Assembly (NCBI GenBank): GCA_963763485.1
Contig: CAVXOW010000008.1
Span: 1,200,669-1,264,668, forward strand
Length of the DNA stretch: 64,000 bases
Direction: 5' to 3'
Origin: CAWCKS01 sp963763485
GTDB lineage: Bacteria > Pseudomonadota > Alphaproteobacteria > Rhizobiales > Xanthobacteraceae
Numbering within the stretch: the stretch's first letter is position 1; every line of letters begins with the position of its first letter. A program made the position numbers and the translations under genes. Under the pieces are notes generated by a model. The model was not told the DNA's origin. It saw nothing but the letters and a program-made list of their open reading frames with translations, and searched no databases. Below, one piece after another: positions 53,827-62,758 of this stretch.

Positions 53827-54083
53827 TCCGGCTGTCGCCGCGGCGATTGAGGCGCGGAAAGTCCTTTTCCGGAAAATGTGCTCCGCCTGTTGCACGAGCA
53901 ATCGGCGCGATCGGTTCCACGGCGCGTCCTGCACAAGGGAGTTTTCGAGCAGCAATTCAGTATTTTTCGGGAGCAACCCCATCGGCGGGCGGCGCTAGCC
54001 TGGGCTGCGGCAGTCCGATCGGGACCGCATGTCCTTGGTCCCAAGCCAAGGGCCCAGCCAATCCAGCATGATGGAGAGACCCA

Positions 54084-55217
54084 ATGGCCGCCAACCTCGT
54101 CTCTTCTGTGATGCAGTTCCTGCCCCCCGACATGATCGCAAGGATCGCTGCCGCTCTCGGAGTCGATCCCGGCCTTGCGCAAAAGGCGATCGGGGGCGCA
54201 GTGCCGGCGCTGCTTGCTGGCCTCGCGAAAGTCGCCTCGACGCCATCGGGTGCTCGCGGGCTCTCGAATGCGGTGCAGCAGCAACCCGGACCGCTCGACA
54301 GTCTCAAGGGCCTGCTTGAAGGTGGCGATCCGCAGGCGATCGGCGGGGCGGGCTCGAACATGCTTGCCGGCCTGTTCGGCGGCGGTCCGTTCGATTTGCT
54401 CGCGGCAACAGTCGGCAGCTTTGCCGGCCTGAACAATAATACCGCGAAGACAATGCTTGGCATCCTCGGACCGGTGGTGCTCGGCGCGCTTGGTCAGCAG
54501 CAACGCAGCAGCGGGCTTGATGCGGGCGGATTGGCGTCGATGCTCGCCGCACAGAAGGGTCAGCTCGCGGCGGCAATTCCATCGAGCCTTGCCAGTCAGT
54601 TGAGCTCAGCGGGACTGATTGACAAGCTCGATGCCGGGTTGCGCGCTGGCGCGGCGGCGGCTTCGGCCGCGTCGCCCCGTGTGACCACCGCCTCGGACCG
54701 CATGATGGAGGCCGCGCGCACCGGTGTCGGCGGGATCCAGTGGTCGTACGTCGCTGCCACAGTGGCGGTGCTGGCCGTGCTCGGCTGGGTTTTCCTCGGA
54801 CGCCAGGGCACCGAAACCGTTACCGACGCCCAGACCACCTCGATGCCAGCACCTGCAAGCGGGACCGTTGGGTTGGCCCCGCCATCGGTCACTGTCGGCG
54901 GTGTCAACCTTGCAAGCGAGATCAACTCGTCGGTCGATTCGTTGAAGTCCGTGCTTCCCACCATCACGGACGCTGCTTCGGCGCGCGCGGCACTGCCTGC
55001 AATTCGCCAGGCAACGTCGCAGTTGAATGAAGTCAGTTCCCTCATTGCGCAGCTTCCCCCCGACGGTCGAAGTGCGCTGGTCAAGGTGATCGCGGTGGCG
55101 ATGCCGACAATCAATCAGATGTGTGACAGGGCCCTTGCAACGCCCGGCGTTGGCGATGTTGCAAAGCCGGCGATCGATCAGGTCAAAGGGCAATTCGACG
55201 CGCTGTCGCGTGTCTGA
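54084..55217 (+). CDS. DUF937 domain protein with C-terminal membrane anchor
   Basis: 377 residues. DUF937 spans about residues 1-190 (QFLPPDMIARIAAALGVDPG, SNMLAGLFGG, AKTMLGILGPVVLGALGQ). A single membrane segment lies at 219-239 (WSYVAATVAVLAVLGWVFLG), followed by an extracytoplasmic Ser/Thr/Ala-rich and helical part. Function unknown; it shares DUF937 with the yidB-like gene at 29677-30228. GGAGAG precedes ATG 54084. Confidence 0.82.
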   Translation: MAANLVSSVMQFLPPDMIARIAAALGVDPGLAQKAIGGAVPALLAGLAKVASTPSGARGLSNAVQQQPGPLDSLKGLLEGGDPQAIGGAGSNMLAGLFGGGPFDLLAATVGSFAGLNNNTAKTMLGILGPVVLGALGQQQRSSGLDAGGLASMLAAQKGQLAAAIPSSLASQLSSAGLIDKLDAGLRAGAAAASAASPRVTTASDRMMEAARTGVGGIQWSYVAATVAVLAVLGWVFLGRQGTETVTDAQTTSMPAPASGTVGLAPPSVTVGGVNLASEINSSVDSLKSVLPTITDAASARAALPAIRQATSQLNEVSSLIAQLPPDGRSALVKVIAVAMPTINQMCDRALATPGVGDVAKPAIDQVKGQFDALSRV

Positions 55218-55337
55218 TTTGGCAAGACACCAACTCGGCTCGGTGCGAGCACTGAGCCGATGTGGTGGCGAGACTGCCATCCTGGAGCCCGCATTGCCGG
55301 TTCTATTTGCTGCAAGGGGCTCGCGCTGGAGGTGCCG

Positions 55338-55784
55338 ATGCGGTCGTCATGGCTTGTTGCGTTTGTCGCCTGCGCTGTGCTTGTGCTGGCCAGCACCGCG
55401 GCACCCGCTTTTGCCGATATCCGCATTCTCGCCAGCCCCGGCGGCGAGGTCGGCAGCTTCGTAAAATTGTTCGAGCAGATGCGCGACACCGGCGAGCGCA
55501 TCATCATCGACGGTCCCTGCTACTCCGCGTGTACGCTCGTACTGGGTACGATCCCAAAGGAGCGCATTTGCGTCACCCGCCGTGCAGTGCTCGGTTTCCA
55601 CGGCGCCCTGCTGGCCGACCGTGAGGGAAATGTTTACCGCGCGCCGGCATCGCTGAATGCCGCGGTCGCCGAAGTCTATCCGGAGCCGGTGCAGGACTGG
55701 ATCGCGCGTCACGGCGGTTTGAGCAGGAAGATGATCACGCTGCGCGGGCCGGCGCTTTACCACTATTATCCGCGGTGCGGTTAG
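55338..55784 (+). CDS. Small exported protein with ClpP/crotonase-like core
   Basis: 148 residues. ATG 55338 follows GGAGG by five bases and opens a signal peptide (SWLVAFVACAVLVLASTAAPAFA). The mature part has ILASPGGEVGSF, GPCYSACTLVLG and AVLGFHGA, matching the order of oxyanion loop, Ser and His motifs of ClpP/SDH-like periplasmic proteases of the COG3904 type. Whether it is catalytic is not known. It ends 53 bases before the tRNA gene. Confidence 0.75.
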   Translation: MRSSWLVAFVACAVLVLASTAAPAFADIRILASPGGEVGSFVKLFEQMRDTGERIIIDGPCYSACTLVLGTIPKERICVTRRAVLGFHGALLADREGNVYRAPASLNAAVAEVYPEPVQDWIARHGGLSRKMITLRGPALYHYYPRCG

Positions 55785-55837
55785 CGTCAGTCCCGGCTGG
55801 AAACGTCACGCAAACATGCTAAATCGTCGGGCCAGGT

Positions 55838-55914
<77 letters not shown>

Positions 55915-55978
55915 TCGCGCTTTTCAGTCTTTGATATCATTTTCGTTTTTGCCCGGATTGGCTAACTGGATTGTCAGG

Positions 55979-57013
55979 TTAGCCACTCGATGTTCCCGCA
56001 ATGATCCGTGCGCCGGCGCTCTCGGCGAGCTTGATGCGGTTGGCCTCTTCGACATAACGCTGCGCTTCGCCAATCGTCCTCCAACCGTGCCAGGCCATCA
56101 GTTCGAACGCGGTTGCTCCGTTTAAGGCATGGCGGACGGCTGACGCCTTTCGCAGGCCGTGCGCAGCGCAGTGAGGCAAGCTCGCCTCATCGCACCATGT
56201 TCTGAACTTGTTGCCAAACGACGCGGCGCTGAATGGACGGCCGCGTTCGCTGGTTAGGAATGCAAGGTCGCCGTTTGTCTGCGCCTCCAGCTCCTTGACC
56301 AGATCGGGCAGCAGCGGAATATCGAACGGCACGTTGGTCTTCTGGCGCCGCATCGACAGCTTGCCGTTCCGCACGTGCTGCGGTCCCATCCGCACCACAT
56401 CTGCACGGGCATGTCCCGTCTGCAGTAGAAGCTCAAGCGCCAATCTCGCCTTAGTACCAGGTGCATGGCGCCCCCGATACTGTGCAATTTCCTCCTCGGT
56501 CCACGTGTGGAAGCCCTTGCTCTTCAGTTTAGCGGTCTTCAAACCAGCGAGTGGATCGATCTTCAGCAATCCGTGGTTCATGCAGTGATCAATGAAACCA
56601 CGCATTGCGATTTTAAAATTTCGCTGCGCAGCTGGTTTCTTCTTGGCCACGACGTTCTGTAACGCCTGCGTGTGCATCAAGGCGGTACGTTTATCGCCGT
56701 GCTCGGCGCGGAACCGTTCAAGGATGGCCCGGCGGTTCTGCTGCGTGACTTTCGCCAGACCCTGGGTGAACGCGGATGATTGGTAGTAGCTGATCAGTGC
56801 AGCGTTAACGGTGCCAGGTATCGTACGGCCGGCTCCAAGTTCGATCTGATTGGCGCTCTTCAGCGTTCGCTCGTAAACCTCCATGAAGCTTGGCGTCCAC
56901 GGCAGACCCGGCAGCGCAACGGTCTTCTGTCCCGCTTTGCGGAAGTAGAAACGAGGCGCGCCATGGCGATCCACATAAGCATGCGTGTAGCGCGGCAACT
57001 TGCGGGGCTTCAT
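55979..57013 (-). CDS. Tyrosine recombinase / integrase
   Basis: 344 residues. The N-terminal half holds an SAM-like core-binding part (about 60-160: NAALISYYQSSAFTQGLAKV, RGFIDHCMNHGLLKIDP). The catalytic residues fall in order: R203 (TGHARADVV), H285 and R288 (AHGLRKA), H309 (AWHGW) and Y320 (QRYVEEAN). ATG 57013 overlaps the stop of the small upstream gene as ATGA. It reads toward the tRNA-Arg gene, a classic island layout. Confidence 0.93.
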   Translation of the reverse strand: MKPRKLPRYTHAYVDRHGAPRFYFRKAGQKTVALPGLPWTPSFMEVYERTLKSANQIELGAGRTIPGTVNAALISYYQSSAFTQGLAKVTQQNRRAILERFRAEHGDKRTALMHTQALQNVVAKKKPAAQRNFKIAMRGFIDHCMNHGLLKIDPLAGLKTAKLKSKGFHTWTEEEIAQYRGRHAPGTKARLALELLLQTGHARADVVRMGPQHVRNGKLSMRRQKTNVPFDIPLLPDLVKELEAQTNGDLAFLTSERGRPFSAASFGNKFRTWCDEASLPHCAAHGLRKASAVRHALNGATAFELMAWHGWRTIGEAQRYVEEANRIKLAESAGARIIAGTSSG

Positions 57014-57282
57014 TGCACGGTGTCCCATTCGTTGAAATCATGGCCGTTCGGCGCTTCGCCAAAAATCAAGGTGGCGCTGCCGTCAGCATTAAGTGACGCG
57101 CCTGAAACAGCGATCCCGGCCTTGCTGGCTTGCTTGAGCGCGCGATCCAACGTCACGCTGCGTTTGCGAGCGCGTCGTTTCGGTCTAGTTTCGACTTCCC
57201 ATGGCTCCCGCCAGTCTGGTTCGGAGCCGAGCTCCATGAACCGGCAATAGGTTTTCCAAGCGGCGTCATCATCGTTACGCAT
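57010..57282 (-). CDS. Small hypothetical protein coupled to the integrase
   Basis: 90 residues, start ATG 57282. N-terminus charged and Trp-rich (DDDAAWKTYCRFMELGSEPDWREPWEV), then a basic RPKRRARKRS segment and a helical end. The stop overlaps the integrase start as ATGA, so the two are made together; such small partners of tRNA-island integrases may act as excisionase-like or accessory factors, but no HTH is evident and the function is unknown. Confidence 0.7.
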   Translation of the reverse strand: MRNDDDAAWKTYCRFMELGSEPDWREPWEVETRPKRRARKRSVTLDRALKQASKAGIAVSGASLNADGSATLIFGEAPNGHDFNEWDTVQ

Positions 57283-57385
57283 GTGATGCCTCTACGCGAA
57301 TCAAAAGGGGTGCCTGTACGAGTCTCTCTACTTATACTGACCAGGGTGCTCTTGAAGTGCCCAAAGGACGTTTTCGCCGCCGGCG

Positions 57386-58045
57386 TCACACTTCCAAGGC
57401 AAGGTTTTCAAGGCCTCGCAAGAAGGCCAAAAAGTCCTTCGTTCGCAGTGGACCCTGAGCGAAAAAAATATTCTCCTCGAAAGGTAACCCAAGGCGCCGG
57501 TCAACAATCAGATTCAGGGGCTTCCTGCGCCCGAGATACTTGCTGTGGTCGATTTCAAGCAAAAAACCTGTGAGCTGCATGCCGTCTGTCCGTGGATAGC
57601 GATCAGTTTTGAATGTCCGATTTACAAGCGAGGCTAAATCATTTTTCGGAGCAAGCGCCTTCGCCAAATCGGTCTTGGCCTTCACATAGAGGTAGCTCTC
57701 GTAGGAGCGCTCAACACTTATGCCGAGCGATTCCGACAGCCCAAATTCGCTTTTCGCCCAATTGATTGCATCGTCGATGAACTCGTCAAGTAAATCGGTG
57801 TCAGCAGCGGATTGGACGATAAAACCATCAGAGTAGATTCCGAATTCCGTGATCCCCACATTTTTGAACTTGCCGACACGAAACACGCGATCGGTGCGCA
57901 GGAGTTCTTCCGGCGTCGGAACTTTCAAGAATGAATAGCGCTCTCCTAGACCGGCGACTACGTCAAGCAGAGGTAGTTGTCCCTCGGGCCGCATAAAATT
58001 GACCAGGTGGATGACTTTTGCGTTCTCGTAACCGATCAAGTCCAT
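57386..58045 (-). CDS. Uncharacterised protein, third gene of a toxin-antitoxin-like unit
   Basis: 219 residues. No known family recognised. It reads IGYENAKVIHLVNFMRPEG, then a strongly amphipathic part FGIYSDGFIVQSAADTDLLDEFIDDA, and VERSYESYLYVKAKTDLAKALAP; no membrane segments and no signal peptide. Base use is AT-richer than in the core genes. It starts 10 bases inside the antitoxin gene's end, so it is translated with it. An accessory role such as a chaperone-like or sensor partner is inference only. Confidence 0.6.
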   Translation of the reverse strand: MDLIGYENAKVIHLVNFMRPEGQLPLLDVVAGLGERYSFLKVPTPEELLRTDRVFRVGKFKNVGITEFGIYSDGFIVQSAADTDLLDEFIDDAINWAKSEFGLSESLGISVERSYESYLYVKAKTDLAKALAPKNDLASLVNRTFKTDRYPRTDGMQLTGFLLEIDHSKYLGRRKPLNLIVDRRLGLPFEENIFFAQGPLRTKDFLAFLRGLENLALEV

Positions 58046-58569
58046 TGGTTCTCGCTCTCGCGTGATTGTATAAGCTTTTCGCTCTCGCGTGATTGTTTAA
58101 AGTTTTGTGGCGGATCGTTCGGAGCGTTCCGAGTTTTCGCTAGCTCATGCGCCTCGTTTGGATCATTCGGAACTTTTGCTGATCCTCGTGGCCTTGATTG
58201 ATCTGTCGCGGCAGACGCACCGTCGCGCGCAAGATCGCGTGTCCGGTATCTGGCGATGACGGTTTCATAGGGCTCGATCACCACCGATAGGCGCGCGTCG
58301 AGCGCCTCAGCAACTTTCACCAAAAAATCCAAATTCCACTTTCCATGCGATGATCGCTCAAGGCGTGAAATGCTGGATTGTTTTGTACCAACCTTCCGCG
58401 CCAGTTCTCCTTGGTTTAGCTCGCGGAATTTGCGGATCGCTTTCAATTGCGCGGGGATATCCAGCTCGCGCTCAGTCCTAAAGAACTGATCGCGAAATTC
58501 CTTGTCCTTAAGTTCCTCAGCGATCCCCAGGTCAGTGTGGGATTCCGTGAGACCCGACTGCTTCGTCAA
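58036..58569 (-). CDS. HTH (XRE/HigA-like) antitoxin with long disordered tail
   Basis: 177 residues. An XRE helix-turn-helix spans about residues 40-100 (QLKAIRKFRELNQGELARKVG, SSISRLERSSHG, DFLVKVAEALDARLSVV). The last 70 residues are unusual: Pro/Asn/Asp-rich with PNDP twice and a 9-residue tandem repeat QSRESEKLI/QSRESENQW (27-bp DNA repeat at 58053-58069 and 58080-58096). Its start overlaps the toxin gene by 38 bases, its end overlaps the third gene by 10. It should neutralise the toxin and autoregulate from the palindromes upstream. Confidence 0.85.
   Translation of the reverse strand: MTKQSGLTESHTDLGIAEELKDKEFRDQFFRTERELDIPAQLKAIRKFRELNQGELARKVGTKQSSISRLERSSHGKWNLDFLVKVAEALDARLSVVIEPYETVIARYRTRDLARDGASAATDQSRPRGSAKVPNDPNEAHELAKTRNAPNDPPQNFKQSRESEKLIQSRESENQWT
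58053..58096. repeat. 27-bp-period tandem repeat at the antitoxin 3' end
   Basis: Two exact copies of CGCTCTCGCGTGATTGT start at 58053 and 58080, giving the repeated QSRESE residues. Confidence 0.9.
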
Positions 58570-58870
58570 GCTGCAGCTCCTTCATTCGCGTGGTCGCTAG
58601 GGTCAGTTCATTCGGCGGCGTCTTGCGGCTTTTCTTTTGAAAGAAATTCACGAAGTTGGCGCCGCTCGCGCCGTAGAAAAACAGGAAGCGGAACTCCTGT
58701 TTGTTCCAAGTGACCTTTAACTCCCAGATCGCCTCCGTGACTTTCTCAACCCAAATCGATCCGAATTGCCTCTCCTGGAGCTTCAGGAGATGGACCTTGC
58801 AAGCCGCCCGAAGCTTCGCGTCGGCCGCTTCCAGCTCCTGCCAAACCAAGGGATGCCAATTCAGGTCCAT
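58532..58870 (-). CDS. HigB/RelE-type toxin (phage Gp49-like family)
   Basis: 112 residues. The RelE-fold pattern is EVTEAIWELKVTWNKQEFRFLFFYGASGANF, then VNFFQKKSRKTPPNELTLATTRMKE, typical of Gp49-like toxins that cut mRNA on the ribosome. It is first in the unit, as usual for HigBA. No clear ribosome site precedes ATG 58870, so a leaderless start is possible. Confidence 0.85.
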   Translation of the reverse strand: MDLNWHPLVWQELEAADAKLRAACKVHLLKLQERQFGSIWVEKVTEAIWELKVTWNKQEFRFLFFYGASGANFVNFFQKKSRKTPPNELTLATTRMKELQLDEAVGSHGIPH

Positions 58871-58926
58871 TTAAAATATCACGCCTGGGTGATTTTTCAA
58901 GTCACCGCGTCAAATTCGGCGCTAGA

Positions 58927-58944
58927 TATAACAAAGAAGTTATA
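58927..58944. promoter_or_regulatory. Candidate operator of the toxin-antitoxin unit
   Basis: A palindrome with perfect 6-bp arms, TATAAC/GTTATA around AAAGAA, lies about 57 bases before the toxin start; ATCAC/GTGAT at 58878-58893 is another dyad overlapping the translation start region. Either may bind the antitoxin. Confidence 0.45.
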
Positions 58945-58991
58945 AATTTGGAAGGTAGCTCGATCCTCATTGGGTTACGCGTATCCGGCAT

Positions 58992-59384
58992 TCACTGGGA
59001 GCGGCGGCCGCCGCTTGGTGCGCCGACGCTGTCCCGCGGCGTCGGATCGTATTTTGAGAGGCCTGCTGCCAGCATTTGCTTCAGCACAGTGGCCGCCACG
59101 AAGTGCTGATTATGTTGCGGACCGCGAGCGATGATGTCCTCGAGCTGCTCGAGATCTTCACCCAGCCAACATGGCGTCCACTCCCAAGGCTTCAACTCGA
59201 GATCCATGCACTGTCGATGGTACGAACAAAACTCGGCGACCTGGAGCCAGTCGCGTTCCCGAAGCATCGATTGCACCTGCTCAATGCGGCTGGCATCGGG
59301 CTCGGCGAGCGTCAGGGTAATCGCCCGCTGCAGTGCCTGGCGATCAGTCGTCGTTAAATTCGTCGTCGTCGTCATAGTGTCCAC
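58992..59384 (-). CDS. Hypothetical phage-type protein downstream of the terminase small subunit
   Basis: 130 residues. The N-terminus is Thr-rich (MTTTTNLTTTDRQ), the centre rich in Trp/Glu (LKPWEWTPCWLGEDLEQ). No function recognised. It overlaps the terminase small-subunit gene by about 40 bases and lies where another packaging gene might be expected, but does not resemble a large terminase. ATG 59384 or 59375 may be the start. Confidence 0.55.
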   Translation of the reverse strand: MDTMTTTTNLTTTDRQALQRAITLTLAEPDASRIEQVQSMLRERDWLQVAEFCSYHRQCMDLELKPWEWTPCWLGEDLEQLEDIIARGPQHNQHFVAATVLKQMLAAGLSKYDPTPRDSVGAPSGGRRSQ

Positions 59385-59784
59385 TCGCCTGTAGCCTCAC
59401 CCGGTCGGAATACGTCAGTGGCTTGTCCGTCGGCAGCGGCTTGGGCCGGCGCGCCTGTGGGCTCAGCCGCAGCCGCAAACTGAGCGCTGTCAGGGCGCGA
59501 ACGCTCTTCTCCTGGATCACCAACCAAGGGCTTGGCTTGCCGTCAACCACGGGCGCCTGGCGCAACTCCTCGGCGGCTCGATCCGCCATAACCGCGGCCT
59601 CGACATAGCGGCACAGCAACGCCAGGTCGGATTGTCTGAAATGGTCTTGTGCGCAGCTGGCAACGATGTCCTTGAACAGCCTAGCCTCCGGTTCGCTCAT
59701 GATCGCGGGCGGTCGCAGCCCGGTTGAGGGCGATGAGGGAGAGGTTATGCCGAGTGCTGCAGCTGGCGTTCGCGGCATGTTCAA
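59344..59784 (-). CDS. P27-like phage terminase small subunit
   Basis: 146 residues: RLFKDIVASCAQDHFRQSDLALLCRYVEAAVMAD, GKPSPWLVIQEKSVRALTALSLRLRLSPQ and a basic-then-acidic tail match small terminases of the P27 family, which recognise phage DNA for packaging. No large terminase follows, so this is a remnant or a satellite-like packaging helper. Recognition is from memory of the family pattern. Confidence 0.7.
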   Translation of the reverse strand: MNMPRTPAAALGITSPSSPSTGLRPPAIMSEPEARLFKDIVASCAQDHFRQSDLALLCRYVEAAVMADRAAEELRQAPVVDGKPSPWLVIQEKSVRALTALSLRLRLSPQARRPKPLPTDKPLTYSDRVRLQASGHYDDDDEFNDD

Positions 59785-60535
59785 AAGCCCTAAGGTGTTT
59801 CCACGCGTAGAAAAGAAAACTGATCCCCGCGCTCCGTCGCATGGGTCTCTGAAATTTTTGATCGCCCCCCGCCCTTTGGGCTGGTGATTTTACGCCTCAA
59901 CCGAAGGTTTCGCAAAAAGGAAACGACTACACACAGACTTGCACTCGGCCGGTAGTCTCAACGACGCAATGCGCCGCTGTTCGCAACGGTTAAGTTCACA
60001 AAGGATATGTGCATGGACGCACATCGTGCATGTGCATGCGCACTACAAGTTGTGGCACGCACGCACATCAGGTCCACTCTTCTCTACTCTTACCTCTGTT
60101 CTCTCTTATTCTCTTCTTATGAGCTGACGATGAAGCTCACTGACCCGCTGAGAAATTCAACACTGGACAGGGGTCTGCTTGCAGATCCCCAGCGCGTGTG
60201 GAGTTATGCAAGTCAAAGAGAGCACCTCTGGGGTCATTCGCGTCGTTCTGACGGACTGACGATTGCTTCCGGATTTCCCCCAACACCGGACATGTCGTTG
60301 CACTGCATGAACTGACGCTTTGTGCCACAAGGAGACTTATGCGCTGCAACGATCTGCTTGCCTTGTAGGCGGTGGCGCAGCCGCCGCGTAACTGCCGAGA
60401 CGCATCGCGGGATCTATGTTCCTTGCGGGACACCCTGATTGTTCCCGGCGGAACAGCGTCCGCACGACCACAAGATACAATCGCCTCATTCACCCGGGCG
60501 CTGGTGGCGCTTGCACCCGATCTGAGGAGGCGACC
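59785..60535. other. Long non-coding stretch in the island
   Basis: 751 bases without a convincing gene; the few open frames lack ribosome sites. Visible are a run of alternating purine/pyrimidine around CATGTGCATGCGCAC (about 60020-60042), a pyrimidine-rich tract at about 60069-60120, and a near-perfect hairpin GGGGTCTGC-TT-GCAGATCCCC at 60170-60190. The last could be a terminator for a short transcript. Otherwise nothing was recognised. Confidence 0.4.
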
Positions 60536-62155
60536 ATGAAAACCATCGACCACAAGGAGGCCCTCGCAAGCCATCCGGCGGCGAGCGTTTCGCTCAACAG
60601 CAATGTCACTTCAATCGATCAGTCCGTAACCGACGCGTCCCGCCAGACCGCTGGCACGTCGACAGACCCGACCTCGCCTGGATCCCACAACCTGGTGGCA
60701 CCGGCGATCGATAATGTGCTCGCCGAGCTGCAGTCGAAGATGGATCACCCAAACTCCGGCAATGACCCGAGCCTGCACGGCGACCAACTACTGGCGGGGA
60801 CGATGTCAGAGCAGCAGCTTGCCGATCTGATTGCTCAGTCCGGCATTCCAGGTGACGAGTTCAGCAGTCCGTCATCGTCGCCGTCCCAAAGCAATGCTGG
60901 GCACACCTGGCTTGGCAGCATGTTGTCCGACGAGGTCAGCAATGCCGGCACGGCACCGGTCCCAGTCGGCTACAACGACGAGGGTGTCCACGCTGCAAAA
61001 TCGGGCACCGGGAGCAGCAATGCCGATCTCAATCGGATCGGTAACCAGCTCGGCACCGGTGGATTCAATGGACCTACGCGCGATGCCATGCAGCAGGCTC
61101 TAAAAGAGGATGACAGCAATTCCGGTCGAACCTCATCGGGTGGCGGTGGCTCAAACACCAATTCCGGCAGCAACTCAACCGATCATCACAAACCAGACAA
61201 CGGGATTACGACCAGTACAAGCTCCAATGGATCGAAAACTGTCACCGACCTAAACAATCACACCGCAACAACCGTAAACAAGGATGGATCGACCGAGACC
61301 TGGAAGGTCGACGACAATGGCGTAAAGCAGGGCGATAAGCCCGTCGACACGACCCCACCCTTGCAGAAAGGTGACCACAACAGCGGGACCTCGTTCCCCA
61401 GCGACGACCCGGACAATGCGGGCCGGCCGCATGCGCCCATTCAGGAGCTGTTGCGGATGGCCGAGCAGGAACACATCGGTCCGGACAGGCATCACGGCGA
61501 CAACGTCAACGTGACCAATTCGGATATCCCGGGGGCGGTGTCACAAGCTGATCTTCACGGCGTCAAGATCGACGGCCAGCATACATCCATCGGTGGCGAC
61601 ACCAGCTTCGAGGGCTCGCAGCAGGGCGGCCATTTGGACGGTACGCCTGCGACCAACTACAACGGTTCCGCCGGCGCGATCGACTATGGCCCTGACCATG
61701 ACGGAATGCCGCAAACGAATGGGCCCACGCCAAAGGACACGCACCAGCCGATTGCAACCAATCCTGCGGGGCGGGCTGAGAACCCGAGTGGCGGACATCA
61801 GGGGAGTGATGGTGGGCACAGTGACAGCCAGCACTTCGCGCCGCCGCTCCAGGCAGAAACGAATGCCCTCCAGATCGGTGCAGAGCTCGTCAAGGCGGTC
61901 GGCGTATCCCATTCAGATGGTCACAGCACGGCGCAGAGCGTCGAGACCCGCTCATCCGGCCAGGACATCGCGTCGGTTCTGGGCAGCGCGCCCGGCGGTC
62001 ACGACAATGACCACCTCGCCGAGCTGATCCACTCCGCCAACAATCCGGCTTCGTTCGGAATGCCGGCGGAAGCGCCCGCGCATGGCCCGGAGGTCTCTTC
62101 TACGCTCGGCGGACTGGTCATCAGGATGATCTCTCGGTTCACCTGCCAGCTCTGA
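60536..62155 (+). CDS. Large low-complexity acidic protein, probably frameshifted near its end
   Basis: 539 residues, rich in Ser, Gly, Asp, Asn, His and Thr, no Cys except at the very end. AGGAGG precedes ATG 60536 by six bases. There is a Ser/Asn/Gly-rich middle (about 185-235) and a His/Asp-rich late part. No signal peptide or domain was recognised. Secretion by a type I system is plausible but unproven. In the annotated frame it ends at 62155 with odd residues RMISRFTCQL; the next frame from about 62116 continues with HQDDLSVHLPALNDDHIQALALP to a stop at 62248-62250, so a lost base near 62114-62116 is likely. Confidence 0.65.
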   Translation: MKTIDHKEALASHPAASVSLNSNVTSIDQSVTDASRQTAGTSTDPTSPGSHNLVAPAIDNVLAELQSKMDHPNSGNDPSLHGDQLLAGTMSEQQLADLIAQSGIPGDEFSSPSSSPSQSNAGHTWLGSMLSDEVSNAGTAPVPVGYNDEGVHAAKSGTGSSNADLNRIGNQLGTGGFNGPTRDAMQQALKEDDSNSGRTSSGGGGSNTNSGSNSTDHHKPDNGITTSTSSNGSKTVTDLNNHTATTVNKDGSTETWKVDDNGVKQGDKPVDTTPPLQKGDHNSGTSFPSDDPDNAGRPHAPIQELLRMAEQEHIGPDRHHGDNVNVTNSDIPGAVSQADLHGVKIDGQHTSIGGDTSFEGSQQGGHLDGTPATNYNGSAGAIDYGPDHDGMPQTNGPTPKDTHQPIATNPAGRAENPSGGHQGSDGGHSDSQHFAPPLQAETNALQIGAELVKAVGVSHSDGHSTAQSVETRSSGQDIASVLGSAPGGHDNDHLAELIHSANNPASFGMPAEAPAHGPEVSSTLGGLVIRMISRFTCQL

Positions 62156-62561
62156 ATGACGATCACATTCAGGCATTGGCACTGCCGGCAAATGCGGACC
62201 ATCATGTGAGCTTACCCGAACTGGAGCCCTTCTTGCATCTACACCAGTAAACGAATGCTCTCGTGTGGTTAGCAACTTGAGATCTTCGAGTCGCCTTTTC
62301 CACGCCCTCTCACCGGATTGTCCGTCCGCGGGCCTGCCCCGCCAGCGATCAAATTCGGCAAGGGGCGGCCATGCCTTCCGTGTCGCTTTTGGGTGTCATT
62401 CACGACGATTCCGCGAAGCCGGCGCAACGTCCGCTTTGCGCTCAACTTTCGGAAATTGGCGCTTCGCGCGATCGGCATTGTGTGTGATCCGCGGCTCTTT
62501 TATTTGCAGGAACCACTGCCATTTGTGCTTAACTCGGCGAGCTGTTGCGTGGGAGTTGCGT

Positions 62562-62720
62562 ATGTCTAGAACGGACTGGACGCCGTCGCTCGTGTCCTAC
62601 GGCGCGGATCAAACTGTCTAGTCGACCGCTTCGGTCGGCTGGGCAAGTCTATCGCAAAACCGAGGTGGAGCGGACCGACTTCGAAAACGTCATCTCCAAT
62701 TTTGGACGGGTCAATTTAAT
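62562..62720 (+). pseudogene. Fragment of a small protein, multiply frameshifted
   Basis: From ATG 62562, MSRTDWTPSLVSYGADQTV reads openly then stops at 62619-62621. The following bases in two other frames give LVDRFGRLG and QVYRKTEVERTDFENVISN. Together these resemble a short uncharacterised protein family common in Bradyrhizobium (from memory), now broken by at least two indels and a missing C-terminus. Confidence 0.55.
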
Positions 62721-62758
62721 GACCGAAGCGCCAAAATTCTTGCAGCGAGGGTACTCCA

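Noticed and set aside
60007..60315. Small frame with Cys/His-rich start
   Set aside because: No ribosome site, repeat-like sequence (CATGTGCATG), no homology recognised.
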